A DNA stretch of 64,000 bases from Actinoplanes xinjiangensis (lineage in GTDB: Bacteria > Actinomycetota > Actinomycetes > Mycobacteriales > Micromonosporaceae): assembly GCF_003148685.1 (NCBI RefSeq), contig NZ_QGGR01000001.1, positions 62,001 to 126,000 on the forward strand, read 5' to 3'. The position numbers and the translations under genes are program-made. The notes under the pieces are model-generated. The model saw only the letters and a program-made list of their open reading frames with translations. It did not search any database and was not told the DNA's origin. Within the stretch, counting starts at the first letter, position 1; the number at the start of each line of letters is the position of its first letter. Positions 36,235-45,461 of this stretch are shown one piece after another.

Positions 36235-37227
36235 TCAGCGGGTCCCGGCCGCCGCGAGCTGTGCGATCTGGGCGGCGTTGTCCTTGGTGACCAGGGCGGG
36301 CCCGGTCAGCACCTGCCGGCCACCGCCGAGGACGTTGAGGTTCGACTTGTACTGGGTCAGCATGGTGACCGCCGTGTAGCCCTGCAGGTACGGCTGCTGG
36401 TCGACGGCGAAGAGGATCTTGCCGTCCTGGACCGCCTTGGCCACGTCGGCGTTCAGGTCGAAGGTCGCCAGTTTCGCGGCCGACCCGGCCTCCCCGATCG
36501 CGGCGGAGGCGACGGTCGCGACCGGCCCGCCGAGCGTGACGACGCCGTCGACGGCGGTGTCCGACTGGAGCTTCGACTTGATCGTGGCCTGCGAGGACTG
36601 CAGGTTGTTGATGTCCACCTGAAGGTTCTCGATCGGTGCGCCCAGCGTGCTCCCGACGGCGGCGCAGCGCTCCTCCAGGCCGACGTTGCCGGCCTCGTGG
36701 ATGACGCAGACGGCCTTCTTGACGCCCTGCTTCTTCAGCTCGGCGCCGACCGCCTCACCGGCGACCTTCTCGTCCTGGCCGATGTGGGTCAGCGCACCGA
36801 ACTCGGCGGACCGGGACGCACCGGAGTTGATGGTGATCACCGGGATGCCGGCGGCCACCGCCTTCTCGATGCTCGCCTTGAGGGCGTCCGGGTTCGCCAT
36901 CGAGACGACCAGACCGTCGACCTTCTGGTTCACGGCCGCGTCGATGAGCTGGGCCTGCTTCTGCGGGTCGCCGTCGCTGGAGTAGGCGATCGTGTCGCCC
37001 ATGTCGGCGCCGGCCTTCTCGACACCGTTCTTCACGATGCTCCAGAACGCGTCACCGGCCGCCCCGTGGGTGACGACGGCGATCTTGTAGCCGTAGCCGC
37101 CCTTGCCGCCGCCGCCGTCGGTGGTCTTCTCGGCGTTGACCGCGTTGTCGCTGCTGCACGCGGCGAGGACGAGCATCGTGGTGGAGAGGGCGGCCACGGA
37201 CGCCCACCTGCGAGACCTGCGCATCAT
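36235..37227 (-). CDS. Sugar ABC transporter substrate-binding lipoprotein
   Basis: 330 residues from ATG 37227 with AAGGGGATC upstream. Type II signal ending VLAACSS, then a periplasmic-binding-protein I fold (Peripla_BP_4): YKIAVVTHGAAGDAFWSIVK, VDGLVVSMANPDALKASIEK, IPVITINSG, FAVDQQPYLQGYTAV. Ligand likely a pentose, hexose or cyclitol; not determinable here. First gene of the operon; a TTGTCCTGACAA dyad (37315-37326) lies about 90 nt upstream. Confidence 0.92.
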   Translation of the reverse strand: MMRRSRRWASVAALSTTMLVLAACSSDNAVNAEKTTDGGGGKGGYGYKIAVVTHGAAGDAFWSIVKNGVEKAGADMGDTIAYSSDGDPQKQAQLIDAAVNQKVDGLVVSMANPDALKASIEKAVAAGIPVITINSGASRSAEFGALTHIGQDEKVAGEAVGAELKKQGVKKAVCVIHEAGNVGLEERCAAVGSTLGAPIENLQVDINNLQSSQATIKSKLQSDTAVDGVVTLGGPVATVASAAIGEAGSAAKLATFDLNADVAKAVQDGKILFAVDQQPYLQGYTAVTMLTQYKSNLNVLGGGRQVLTGPALVTKDNAAQIAQLAAAGTR

Positions 37228-37314
37228 CGGGGATCCCCTTCTATATATGTTTCCGCCGTGTTTCGCGGCGTCGTTGACTGCAGCCTGTGACGCACCAAGA
37301 CCAAGGTCAATACT

Positions 37315-37326
37315 TTGTCCTGACAA
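37315..37326. promoter_or_regulatory. Dyad upstream of sugar ABC operon
   Basis: TTGTC-CT-GACAA, a perfect 5-bp inverted pair in an AT-rich patch, the only such patch before the operon starting at 37227. Possible operator or promoter element; weak evidence. Confidence 0.3.
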
Positions 37327-37359
37327 TATTCTGAAGCCGCGGACAAGGTGCCTCGATCG

Positions 37360-37587
37360 TCACGACGCGACGCGGTACGGCTGGGGCACGGCGCAGGCGG
37401 CCGGCGCTCGCAGCGCGGGAAGGGTGATCGGGCGGGTGGCGACGACGTGGTGCGGCCGGCGCACCCGCGGGAACAACACACGCGGGTGGACCTCGGCGCG
37501 CCCGGGCAGGGCGCCGGAACCGGCCGGGGCGAGAAGCGCGAACCATCCCGGATGCAGGTTGTCGAGGATGTCGAGCACGCTGATCAC
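37360..37587 (-). CDS. Possible small protein
   Basis: 75 codons from GTG 37587 (VISVLDILDNLHPGWFALLA), with strong G/C third-position bias through most of its length and ending in PYRVAS. No ribosome site, no family. It fills the gap between the PQQ-type dehydrogenase and ABC operons. Confidence 0.4.
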   Translation of the reverse strand: MISVLDILDNLHPGWFALLAPAGSGALPGRAEVHPRVLFPRVRRPHHVVATRPITLPALRAPAACAVPQPYRVAS

Positions 37588-37650
37588 GGGCCCGAGCGTA
37601 CGTGGCAGGCCCGGCAAGGGGCGCCGGGCCTGCCACTGCGGTGGTGGTGG

Positions 37651-39714
37651 TTACTCCGCGGCGGGGGTCAGGACCACCTCGGCGGAACCGGTCTGGCCGT
37701 CGGCGTCGGTGTACTCGGCGACGAAGACGGCGGCGAGGTTCTCGGCACCGGCGTGACCGGGGTCGATGAACGTGGTGATCGAGCCGCTACAGCCCGAGGT
37801 GGTGGACAGCGGGTGGCCGTGCTGGTCGTGGCCGAGGATGTAGGACACCTCGACGTTGGCGCAGTTGACCGGGCTGTCGTCGACGACGGCGACCTCGAAG
37901 TTCACCGTGTCACCGAACTCGAAGGGCTGGCCCTCGGTGGGTGTCACGAACGAGACGGTGGGCGCCACCGGGCCGACGTGCAGCAGGAACTCCGCGGAGG
38001 CGGACCGGCCGGTGGAGTCGGTGACCTTCAGGGTGGCCCGGTAGTCGCCGTTGGCGGTGTACGTGTACGACGGGTACGGGTGCCGCGAGTCGACGTCACC
38101 GTCGGCGTCGAAGTCCCAGGCGTACCGCAGCGCGTCACCGTCGGGGTCGACCGTGCCGGCACTGGTGAAGTTGACCGTCATCGGGGCGGATCCCACGGTC
38201 GGCTCCGCGTTGATCTTCACGATCGGGGTCTTGTTCGTCGGCGCGTAGTCGATCCGGGCGAGCTGCGCCTCGGGGTTCTCGGCGAAGTAGCCGTCGCCGT
38301 ACTCCAGGACGTAGAGGGCGCCGTCGGGGCCGAACTCGAGGTCCATCGGGTTGTCGAAGACGATCGACGGGAGGACCGACTCGATGGCCGTGACCTGGTC
38401 GTCGTCGTTGAGCGTGAACGCCTTGACGTAGTCGCGGGTCCACTCGTAGAACAGCGGCTTGCCGTCGAAGTCGGCCGGCCACCTGGTGGGCGACTTGCTG
38501 CGCCGGTCGTACTGGTAGGCGGGGCCACCCATCGGGCCGATCCCGCCGGTGCCCAGCTGCGGGAACTGGGCGCTGGCGCCGTACGAGTAGACGACCTCGG
38601 CCTTCTCGACCGGCGGCAGATTCCGCAGCCCGGTGTTGTTGGGCGACGCGTTGACCGGCTGCGCGCAGTTGAACGGCTGCCCGGAGGTGTTCGTGGCGAA
38701 GTCGTAGTCCACATAGGGCATGTCCGGCGCCACGCAGTACGGCCACCCGTAGTTGGCGGGCTTGTCGATGGCCATCCAGCGGCCGTGCCCGGCGGGCCCG
38801 CGGGCGGCGTTGGGCTGGTTGGCGTCGGGCGAGTAGTCGGCCATGTAGACCACGCCGGTCTGCTCGTCGACGTCGAAGCGGAACGGGTTGCGCAGACCCA
38901 TCGCGTAGATCTCCGGGCGGGTCTTCGGGGTGCCCTTCTTGAAGAGGTTCCCGCGCGGGATCGAGTAGGTGCCGTTCGGCTTGACCGTGATCCGCAGCAG
39001 CTTGCCACGCAGGTCGTTGGTGTTGGCCGAGCTGCGCTGGGCGTCGAAGGCCGGGTTGCGGTCCGGGCGCTCGTCGATCGGCGTGTAGCCGGAGGAGGCG
39101 AACGGGTTGGTGTCGTCACCGGTGGACAGGTACAGGTTGCCCTGCCCGTCGAAGTCGATCTTGCCGCCGACGTGACAGCAGATGCCGCGGTCCACCGGGA
39201 CCTGGAGGATCTTCTGCTCACTGGCCAGATCGAGGGTGTTACCGCGCAACTTGAACCGGGACAGTTGCAGATGACCCTTGAACGGGGCGAAGTCGGCGGC
39301 GGTCCCGGTCTCCGGCGCGTTGCCCTCGTTGACCGACGGGGTGGCCGGGTCGTCCGCCGGGGTGTTCAGCACCGGGGAGTAGTAGACGTACACCCAGCGG
39401 TTGCGGCTGAAGTCCGGGTCGATGGCGATGCCCTGCACACCCTCCTCGTCGTGCAGGTAGACCGGGATGGTGGCGGCCAGGACGTTGCGGCCGGTGCGTG
39501 GCTCGTGGATCCGGATCTGCCCCTTGCGGGCGGTGTGCAGCACCCGCTTGTCGGGCAGGACGGCCAGCGCGATCGGCTCGCCCGGGAAGTCGTTGAGGGT
39601 CACCTTCTGGAAGTCGCCGTCCGGCGGCGGGGCCGCCTGGGCGGGGTTTCCGAAGCCGGCGATTCCGGTGGTGGCGAGCAGGACCGCGGCGGCCGCGGTG
39701 AAGAGTCGTCGCAT
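37651..39714 (-). CDS. Secreted PQQ-type sugar/sorbosone dehydrogenase with PKD domain
   Basis: 687 residues. Signal peptide (to NPAQAAPP), then a six-bladed propeller of the glucose/sorbosone dehydrogenase family (residues 35-455): GVQGIAIDPDF, ICCHVGGKIDFDGQGNLYLS, GLRNPFRFDVDEQTG, NPMDLEFGPDGALYVLEYGD. A PKD domain follows (about 468-555, YAWDFDADGDVDS), then a further Ig-like domain. Members oxidise sugars outside the cell with PQQ or act as lectin-like enzymes. One nt separates it from the isomerase gene upstream, so they are co-transcribed. Confidence 0.88.
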   Translation of the reverse strand: MRRLFTAAAAVLLATTGIAGFGNPAQAAPPPDGDFQKVTLNDFPGEPIALAVLPDKRVLHTARKGQIRIHEPRTGRNVLAATIPVYLHDEEGVQGIAIDPDFSRNRWVYVYYSPVLNTPADDPATPSVNEGNAPETGTAADFAPFKGHLQLSRFKLRGNTLDLASEQKILQVPVDRGICCHVGGKIDFDGQGNLYLSTGDDTNPFASSGYTPIDERPDRNPAFDAQRSSANTNDLRGKLLRITVKPNGTYSIPRGNLFKKGTPKTRPEIYAMGLRNPFRFDVDEQTGVVYMADYSPDANQPNAARGPAGHGRWMAIDKPANYGWPYCVAPDMPYVDYDFATNTSGQPFNCAQPVNASPNNTGLRNLPPVEKAEVVYSYGASAQFPQLGTGGIGPMGGPAYQYDRRSKSPTRWPADFDGKPLFYEWTRDYVKAFTLNDDDQVTAIESVLPSIVFDNPMDLEFGPDGALYVLEYGDGYFAENPEAQLARIDYAPTNKTPIVKINAEPTVGSAPMTVNFTSAGTVDPDGDALRYAWDFDADGDVDSRHPYPSYTYTANGDYRATLKVTDSTGRSASAEFLLHVGPVAPTVSFVTPTEGQPFEFGDTVNFEVAVVDDSPVNCANVEVSYILGHDQHGHPLSTTSGCSGSITTFIDPGHAGAENLAAVFVAEYTDADGQTGSAEVVLTPAAE

Positions 39715-39715
39715 G

Positions 39716-40645
39716 TCAGTACCTCAGTCCGGTCAGGTACTGGTAGCCGACGCGGGCGGTGTCCAGGGCCTGCGCCGGGGTGCGGGGCGGGCTGCCGGCG
39801 TCGTCACGTTCCACGATGTACTCGATGAGCCCGGCCTCGGCGGCCCGGCGGAAGACGCGCTCGAAGTCGATCAGGCCGGCGCCGGGGTCGGCGAAGGCAC
39901 TGCTGACGTCCATGTCCTTGACGTGGACCTGCTTGATGCGGCGGCGGTTCTTCTCGATCAGGTCGACCGGGTCGGCGGCACCCCGCCACGCCCAGTAGAT
40001 GTCGACCTCGAGATGCACCAGGCGCGGGTCGGTCTCCTGGGTGAGGATGTCGAAGCCGGTGCGTTCGCCGCCGTCCTGGCGCAGGAACTCGTTGTGGTGG
40101 TTGTGGTAGCCGAAGCTGAGCCCGGCCCGGCGGGCGAGTTCGCCGGCCTTGTTGAGGTCGGCGGCGAAGGCGCGGTAGGCGGCGCCGTTGCGGATCGGGC
40201 CGTTGGCGTCGGTGCCGAAGTACGGGTGGACGATGAACTTGTTGCCGACGATCGCGGCGTCCTCGAGGGCCCGCTTCCAGGTCTCGGCGTTCCACGGCTG
40301 CGGGATGCCGGCGTGCCCGGAGGTGGCGCGCAGCCCGGCGTTGTCCAGGGCGGCGCGGAACTGGGCGGCGGTACGGCCGACGAAGCCGGCGTGCTCGACG
40401 CGGGTGTAGCCGATCGCGGCCAGCTGGGTGAAGCTGCCCTCGAGGTCGACGGCGAGCTGGTTGCGCAGGGTGTAGAGCTGCACGCTGATCTGGTCGCGGG
40501 GAACCCGGTGCGGGGACTTCCCCCCGCCGGCCGCGGCGGGCGAGCCCAGTGCGGTGGACGCACCGATCGCGGCGGCTCCGGCGGCTGCGGCGCTCAGCAG
40601 GCTACGGCGGCGCACCGGGGTCTTCTGGGGTGGTGACTCGTGCAT
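39716..40645 (-). CDS. Tat-exported sugar isomerase/epimerase-like TIM barrel
   Basis: 309 residues from ATG 40645, which has GGAGG 11 nt upstream. A twin-arginine signal RRRSLLSAAAAG precedes the AP-endonuclease-2/xylose-isomerase barrel: ISVQLYTLRNQL, GYTRVEHAGF, FGYHNHHNEF, HLEVDIYWAWRG, QVHVKDMD and YIVERDDAG, all metal-ligand strands of this fold. Export is unusual for the family but seen in clusters that break down 3-keto-glycosides. Operon with the PQQ-type dehydrogenase. Confidence 0.87.
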   Translation of the reverse strand: MHESPPQKTPVRRRSLLSAAAAGAAAIGASTALGSPAAAGGGKSPHRVPRDQISVQLYTLRNQLAVDLEGSFTQLAAIGYTRVEHAGFVGRTAAQFRAALDNAGLRATSGHAGIPQPWNAETWKRALEDAAIVGNKFIVHPYFGTDANGPIRNGAAYRAFAADLNKAGELARRAGLSFGYHNHHNEFLRQDGGERTGFDILTQETDPRLVHLEVDIYWAWRGAADPVDLIEKNRRRIKQVHVKDMDVSSAFADPGAGLIDFERVFRRAAEAGLIEYIVERDDAGSPPRTPAQALDTARVGYQYLTGLRY

Positions 40646-40797
40646 GCGGTGGTGCCTCCGGTTTCGGAAATTGAACTCGGATGGCATGCGGGAGCGGGTG
40701 TCGGCACCCGCATGCGGCAACTTTCGTGCAGAGCGGTTTCCGTACCGCACGTTACCGCGTATTCACGTTCGTAACTAGAGAAACATATGGATGAAAT

Positions 40798-40814
40798 CGT
40801 CGAAACTTTCGACG
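40798..40814. promoter_or_regulatory. CGAAA-N-TTTCG LacI-type operator
   Basis: CGTCGAAACTTTCGACG is a perfect 17-bp dyad containing the CGAAA-N-TTTCG core described for LacI-type repressors of actinobacterial xylosidase operons (BxlR). It lies 153 nt upstream of the exported isomerase/PQQ-type dehydrogenase operon. A second, GC-rich inverted repeat (40684-40715) sits closer to the start. Confidence 0.55.
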
Positions 40815-40879
40815 GGGGCAACAAAAGGGCAGGACGGAGTGGCCGGGCGCGACAGCACCCGGCCCCCGAAGGACGGCGA

Positions 40880-41887
40880 CTACTGGTTGGAGGAGAAAGC
40901 GGCGTCGAACGCGGCCGACGGGGCGTCGAACGCCAGCCGGCGCACGAACTCCAGGGCCTCCGGAGCACCGACCAGCCGGTCCATGCCGGCGTCCTCCCAC
41001 TCGATGGAGATCGGGCCGTCGTAGCCGATCGCGTTGAGCGCCCGGAAACAGTCCTCCCACGGCACGTCACCGTGACCGGTGGAGACGAAGTCCCAGCCGC
41101 GCCGCAGATCGGCCCACGGCAGGTGCGAGCTGAGCCGCCCGCGCCGCCCGTCGCCGGTGCGCACCTTCGCGTCCTTGCAGTCCACGTGGTAGATGCGGTC
41201 GGCGAAGTCGAAGATGAAGTTGACCGGGTCGAGCTCCTGCCAGACGAAGTGCGACGGATCCCAGTTGAGGCCGAAGGCGGGCCGGTGCCCGATCGCCTCG
41301 AGGGTGCGCTTGGTGGTCCAGTAGTCGTAGGCGATCTCGCTGGGGTGCACCTCGTGGGCGAACCGGACGCCGACCTCGTCGAAGACGTCGAGGATCGGGT
41401 TCCAGCGGTCGGCGAAATCAGCGTAGCCGCGTTCGATCATCGACGGCGGGACCGGCGGGAACATGGCCAGGGTGTGCCAGATCGACGAGCCGGTGAAACC
41501 CACGACGGTCCGCACACCGAGCGCCGCCGCGGCCCGGGCGGTGTCCTTGATCTCCTCGGCGGCCCGGCGGCGCACACCCTCGGGTTCGCCGTCGCCCCAG
41601 ATCCGGGCGGGCAGGATGTCCCGGTGCCGTTCGTCGATCGGATGGTCGCAGACGGCCTGCCCGACCAGGTGGTTGGAGATCGCGTACACCTGGAGGTTGT
41701 GCTTGGCCAGGGTCTCGCGTTTGCGCTCGATGTAACCGTCGTCGGAGAGTGCCTTGTCGACCTCGAAGTGGTCGCCCCAGCAGGCGATCTCCAGGCCGTC
41801 GTAGCCCCAACCGGAGGCCAGCCGGCACACCTCGTCGAACGGCAGGTCGGCCCACTGGCCGGTGAACAGCGTGATCGGTCGTGCCAT
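40880..41887 (-). CDS. Cytoplasmic sugar phosphate isomerase/epimerase
   Basis: 335 residues from ATG 41887 with GGAAGTGAG upstream. Xylose-isomerase-like TIM barrel: [76 protein letters not shown] and [12 protein letters not shown]. This closely follows the subfamily found beside Gfo/Idh dehydrogenases in inositol or 3-keto-sugar clusters. No neighbour overlaps. Confidence 0.88.
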   Translation of the reverse strand: MARPITLFTGQWADLPFDEVCRLASGWGYDGLEIACWGDHFEVDKALSDDGYIERKRETLAKHNLQVYAISNHLVGQAVCDHPIDERHRDILPARIWGDGEPEGVRRRAAEEIKDTARAAAALGVRTVVGFTGSSIWHTLAMFPPVPPSMIERGYADFADRWNPILDVFDEVGVRFAHEVHPSEIAYDYWTTKRTLEAIGHRPAFGLNWDPSHFVWQELDPVNFIFDFADRIYHVDCKDAKVRTGDGRRGRLSSHLPWADLRRGWDFVSTGHGDVPWEDCFRALNAIGYDGPISIEWEDAGMDRLVGAPEALEFVRRLAFDAPSAAFDAAFSSNQ

Positions 41888-42067
41888 CGTCTCACTTCCT
41901 CGCAGCAGTGTCCCAGTACAGCGGGATTCAAGGCCCGGCGCGAGGAGCCGGAGAGGGCGAGCGGGCAGGACGGGCAGCGGCGGGTATGCCGGGGTGGGTT
42001 GCGCCTCCCGTCCCGGGCACCGCTGTGTCCACGGTCGCCGCAACCCACCCTAGTAGCGGTCGTACGT

Positions 42068-42915
42068 CTAGGGAAGACGCCACTGTTGGTTGGCGCCGGA
42101 GTGACAGTCCCAGAGGTGGATCTGCCGGCCGTCGGCGGAGCCGCCGTTGCTGATGTCCGGGCACTTGCCGGCCAGGCCGACGACCGGCCCGGTGCCGGCG
42201 TTCCCGGTGGAGCGGCCGAGGGTGAAGTCGTCGACGTCGAACAGCCCCGTGCCGGTGCCGGTGAAGGTCAGATACAGGACCTGCGATCCCGGGGGTACGT
42301 CGCTCAGGCTCGCGGTCACGTCGGCGTAGGTGCTCCAGCCCCGCCGGCGCTGGTGAACGACTCGGCCTGCACGGTCGGCCCGCCACCGCCGCCGGTCAGC
42401 TCCCTGATCCGGACGTTGCGGAACGACGCGTCGTCGCCGTCGCCGTGGTTCTGCAGGCCGATGTGTCCGGCGAGGGACCGTACCGGATCGGTGTTGGTGA
42501 AGTCGTTGATCCGGACGCTGTTGAGGAAGACCTGGAGCCGCTCGCCCTCGACGCGGATCTCGTAGGTGTTCCACTCCCCCGGCGGGTTGAGCGCGGCGTC
42601 GCGGGCGGCGATGTCGGCAGCCTTGAAGGTGTAGACGGAGCCGGTGGTGCGGTCGGCCGCGTCGGTGGCGTCGATCTGGATCTCGTAGCCGTTGTTCACC
42701 GCCGACCACGGGTCGGTCGACGCCGGGAAGCCGACGAAGACCCCGGAGTTGTCGTCCCCGGCCAGCTTCCAGTCCAGTTTCAGCGAGTAGTTCGTGAACT
42801 GCTTCGCCGAGTACCAGTACAGGCCGAGGCCGCCGGTGGAGGTCAGCGTGGCGTCGGCGTTCGTGAAGGCGCCCGGGCCGGCCTGTGACCAGTGTTCGGG
42901 AGAGTCTGCGCACGG
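42068..42915 (-). pseudogene. Broken 3-keto-disaccharide hydrolase (DUF1080) gene
   Basis: A DUF1080 domain (WSQAGPGAFTNADATLTSTG through KLAGDDNSGVFVGFP to GLQNHGDGDDASFRNVRIRE) begins without signal or upstream domain. It is followed by the first residues of a CBM6 domain (VQAESFTSAGG), then a deletion that shifts the frame near 42340; the last CBM6 strand (GWSTYADVTASLSDVPPGSQ) and one ricin-lectin repeat ending NQQWRLP continue in another frame. So the gene has lost its 5' part and middle. DUF1080 enzymes cleave 3-keto-glycosides. Confidence 0.75.
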
Positions 42916-43065
42916 GGATCTCCTCAAAAAGGGAGTGCCGGTCCGGGGATCAGGCAGGGGTGGCGGTGCCGTCCCCCGAAGCGAAGATCGTCCGCCGCGC
43001 CGCCGGCGTCACTACTCTGAAACAGTAAGGAAGCCATCGACTTTTGTCACTATGAACGGAACTTC

Positions 43066-44103
43066 TCAACGTTCCCGGTGGACCGTCTCGTATGCCAGCG
43101 CGGTCAGCGCGTCCTCCACCTCCGCCGGGATCCCCGCTCCCGCCAGTGCCGACAGGGCCGCACCCACCCGCAGTTCGATGAGGCGTTCGACGCCGTCCCG
43201 GGCGCCGGTGTCGACGATGATGCGGCGCAGTTCGGCCGCACCGTCCTCGTCCAGGTGAGAACTGCCCAGCAGCGCCCGGATGCGGGCCGCCTGCCGTTGG
43301 TCGGCGGCCTCCCGGGCCAGCGCCATCATCACCGTGCGTTTGCCCTCGCGCAGGTCGTCCAGCACCGACTTGCCGGTCACCGCCGGGTCGCCGAACACCC
43401 CGAGCACGTCGTCGCGCAGCTGGAACGCGTCGCCGAGCGGGTCGCCGAAGGCCGCGTACGTCTCCAGCAGCTTGTCGTCGGCGCCGGCCAGAGCCGCACC
43501 GATCTGCAACGGCCGGGTCACCGTGTACCGGGCCGCCTTGAGCCGGATGACGGTCAGGGCACTGGCCGCCGAGCCGTCGCCGACCCCGGAGACCAGGTCC
43601 AGGTACTGACCGGCGATCACCTCGGTACGCATCGCGCCGAAGATCGCGTAGCCACGGCTGATCTGCTCGTCGCTGAGCCCGCAGCCGTGGAACATCTGAT
43701 CCGCCCACGCCGCGCACAGGTCACCGCAGAGCAGGGCGGTGTTACGCCCGTAGCGGGCCGGGTCACCCCGCCACGCCGACCGGGTGTGCAGCTCGGCGAA
43801 GAGGGCGTGCACCGACGGCTCGCCCCGGCGGCGTTCACTGCCGTCCATGATGTCGTCGTGGATCAGCGCGAACGCGTGGAAGATCTCCAGCGCGGCCGCG
43901 GCGGTGACGATGCCGGGGCCGTCGTCACCGCCGGCGCTGCGCCATCCCCAGTAGCAGAACTTCGGCCGCAGCCGTTTACCGCCGGCCAGCACGAACCGCT
44001 GGATCGTGCTGAACAGTCCCCGCGGTGTCCCCTCCGGCCACTGTGGACCCTGCTCGGTCAGGAAGTCGGCGAGCCGGGCGTCGAATCGGGCCCGCAGCGT
44101 CAC
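43066..44103 (-). CDS. Polyprenyl diphosphate synthase
   Basis: 345 residues from GTG 44103 with GGGGAGGG upstream. Trans-isoprenyl synthase: GGKRLRP, first Asp-rich motif DDIMD, RTEVIAGQYLDL, FQLRDDVLGVFGDP (second motif, with Gly at the last position as in many actinobacterial enzymes) and KRTVMMALA. Makes a C15-C20 or longer prenyl diphosphate. Last gene of the ebo-type operon, 11 nt after the EboF stop, and likely to supply the prenyl donor for the UbiA-like enzyme. Confidence 0.9.
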   Translation of the reverse strand: MTLRARFDARLADFLTEQGPQWPEGTPRGLFSTIQRFVLAGGKRLRPKFCYWGWRSAGGDDGPGIVTAAAALEIFHAFALIHDDIMDGSERRRGEPSVHALFAELHTRSAWRGDPARYGRNTALLCGDLCAAWADQMFHGCGLSDEQISRGYAIFGAMRTEVIAGQYLDLVSGVGDGSAASALTVIRLKAARYTVTRPLQIGAALAGADDKLLETYAAFGDPLGDAFQLRDDVLGVFGDPAVTGKSVLDDLREGKRTVMMALAREAADQRQAARIRALLGSSHLDEDGAAELRRIIVDTGARDGVERLIELRVGAALSALAGAGIPAEVEDALTALAYETVHRER

Positions 44104-44114
44104 GGCGCCCTCCC

Positions 44115-45461
44115 CTACCGGCCGGCCAGGCGCAGCAGCAGGCTCTTCACGTCGGTCGCGGCGATCCGGTCGACGGTCACCGTCTCGTCCGAGCACAGCA
44201 GCACCGGCGCGTCCTCGGCGTTGTCCGGCAGACGACCGTGCGAACCGCGTACCGCCGCCGCCCCGGCATCCAGGCCGACCACCTGCATCAGGTAGCGCAT
44301 GCCGAGCTTCTTGCGGGCCAGCGCGACCGCGGCCCGCCGTTTCGCGGCGGCCGGCCCGGCCGGGTCGAAGAACAGCTCCGCCGGGTCGTAGCCGGGCTTA
44401 CGGTGGATGTCGACCAGCCGGGCGAAGTCCGGGGCGCGATCGTCGTCGAGCCAGTAGTAGTAGGTGAACCACGCGTCCGGATCGGCCACCAGCACCAGCT
44501 CACCGGAGCGTTCATGGCCGAGACCGTCGAGCACCTCGGCGACTCCCGGCAGATCGCCGAGCAACGCCGCCACCTTCGGGACGTCGGCCGGGTCACGGAC
44601 GTACACGTGGGCGATCTGATGGTCGGCGACGGCGAACGCCCGGGACGTCCACGGGTCCAGGTACTCCATGCCCGCCTGGGTGTACACCCGCAGCAGGCCG
44701 TTCTCGCGCAGCAGCCGGTTGACGTCGACCGGCCGCCGGACCGGGGTGATGCCGTACTCCGACAGCGCCACCACCGTCGCGCCGCGTGCCTTCGCGGCGT
44801 CCAGCAGCGGGCCGAGGACCTCGTCGAGTTCGGCCGCGGCGGCCGCCGCACGGGGATCGTCCGGGCCGTGCCGCTGCAGGTCGTAGTCCAGGTGCGGGAC
44901 GTAGACCAGCGTCAGGTCGGGGTCGTGGACGGCCATCACGCGTTCCGCGGCCCGGCAGATCCACCGCGACGACGCCAGTCCGGCCCCCGGCCCCCAGTAG
45001 GAGAACAGCGGGAACGTACCGAGCGCGGCCGTCAGGTCGTCGTGCAGTTCGGGCGGGTCGGTGTAGCAGTCGGGATCCTTGCGGCCGTCGGCGTGGTAGA
45101 TCGGCCGGGGCGTGACCGTCCAGTTCACGTCGGCGCCCATGGCGTACCACCAGCAGATGTTGGCGACCGTGTAGCCGGGATCGGTACGGCGGGCGGCCTG
45201 CCAGATCTTCTCGCCGCCGACCAGGGCGTGGTGCTGCCGCCAGAGGAACACCTCGCCGAGGTCCCGGAAATACCAGCCGTTGCCGACGATGCCGTGCCCG
45301 GCCGGGGTCTCCCCGGTCAGCAGGGTGGCCTGCACGCTGCACGTGACGGCCGGGAGCACCGGGTCCAGGCGGGCGGTGGCGCCGAGCGCCCGGAGCCGGG
45401 GCATGTGCGCGAGCAGGCGCGGAGTCAGCCCGACCACGTCGAGGACCACGAGTTTCGTCAT
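44115..45461 (-). CDS. EboF-type alkaline phosphatase/phosphodiesterase-fold protein
   Basis: 448 residues. Alkaline-phosphatase superfamily: LVVLDVVGLTPRLLAHMPRL (metal Asp), AVTCSVQATLLTGETPAGHG (Thr nucleophile region), GNGWYFRDLGEVFLWRQHHA, VYVPHLDYDLQRHG and LSEYGITP (metal ligands). The EVFLWRQ block is typical of the ebo-cluster subfamily rather than generic nucleotide pyrophosphatases. Start overlaps the EboE stop by 4 nt. Presumably acts on a phosphorylated intermediate (inference). Confidence 0.85.
   Translation of the reverse strand: MTKLVVLDVVGLTPRLLAHMPRLRALGATARLDPVLPAVTCSVQATLLTGETPAGHGIVGNGWYFRDLGEVFLWRQHHALVGGEKIWQAARRTDPGYTVANICWWYAMGADVNWTVTPRPIYHADGRKDPDCYTDPPELHDDLTAALGTFPLFSYWGPGAGLASSRWICRAAERVMAVHDPDLTLVYVPHLDYDLQRHGPDDPRAAAAAAELDEVLGPLLDAAKARGATVVALSEYGITPVRRPVDVNRLLRENGLLRVYTQAGMEYLDPWTSRAFAVADHQIAHVYVRDPADVPKVAALLGDLPGVAEVLDGLGHERSGELVLVADPDAWFTYYYWLDDDRAPDFARLVDIHRKPGYDPAELFFDPAGPAAAKRRAAVALARKKLGMRYLMQVVGLDAGAAAVRGSHGRLPDNAEDAPVLLCSDETVTVDRIAATDVKSLLLRLAGR

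Noticed and set aside
34383..36290. 635-codon plus-strand frame opposite the ABC genes
   Set aside because: Antisense to three genes with clear ABC motifs; its composition is the reverse-complement artefact of high GC.
37228..37359. Possible leader peptide or riboswitch upstream of the ABC operon
   Set aside because: Only a short dyad (TTGTCCTGACAA) was visible; no conserved riboswitch fold could be identified by eye.
37348..39828. 826-codon plus-strand frame opposite the PQQ-type dehydrogenase
   Set aside because: No motif of any family, while the opposite strand has a signal peptide, propeller and PKD domain.
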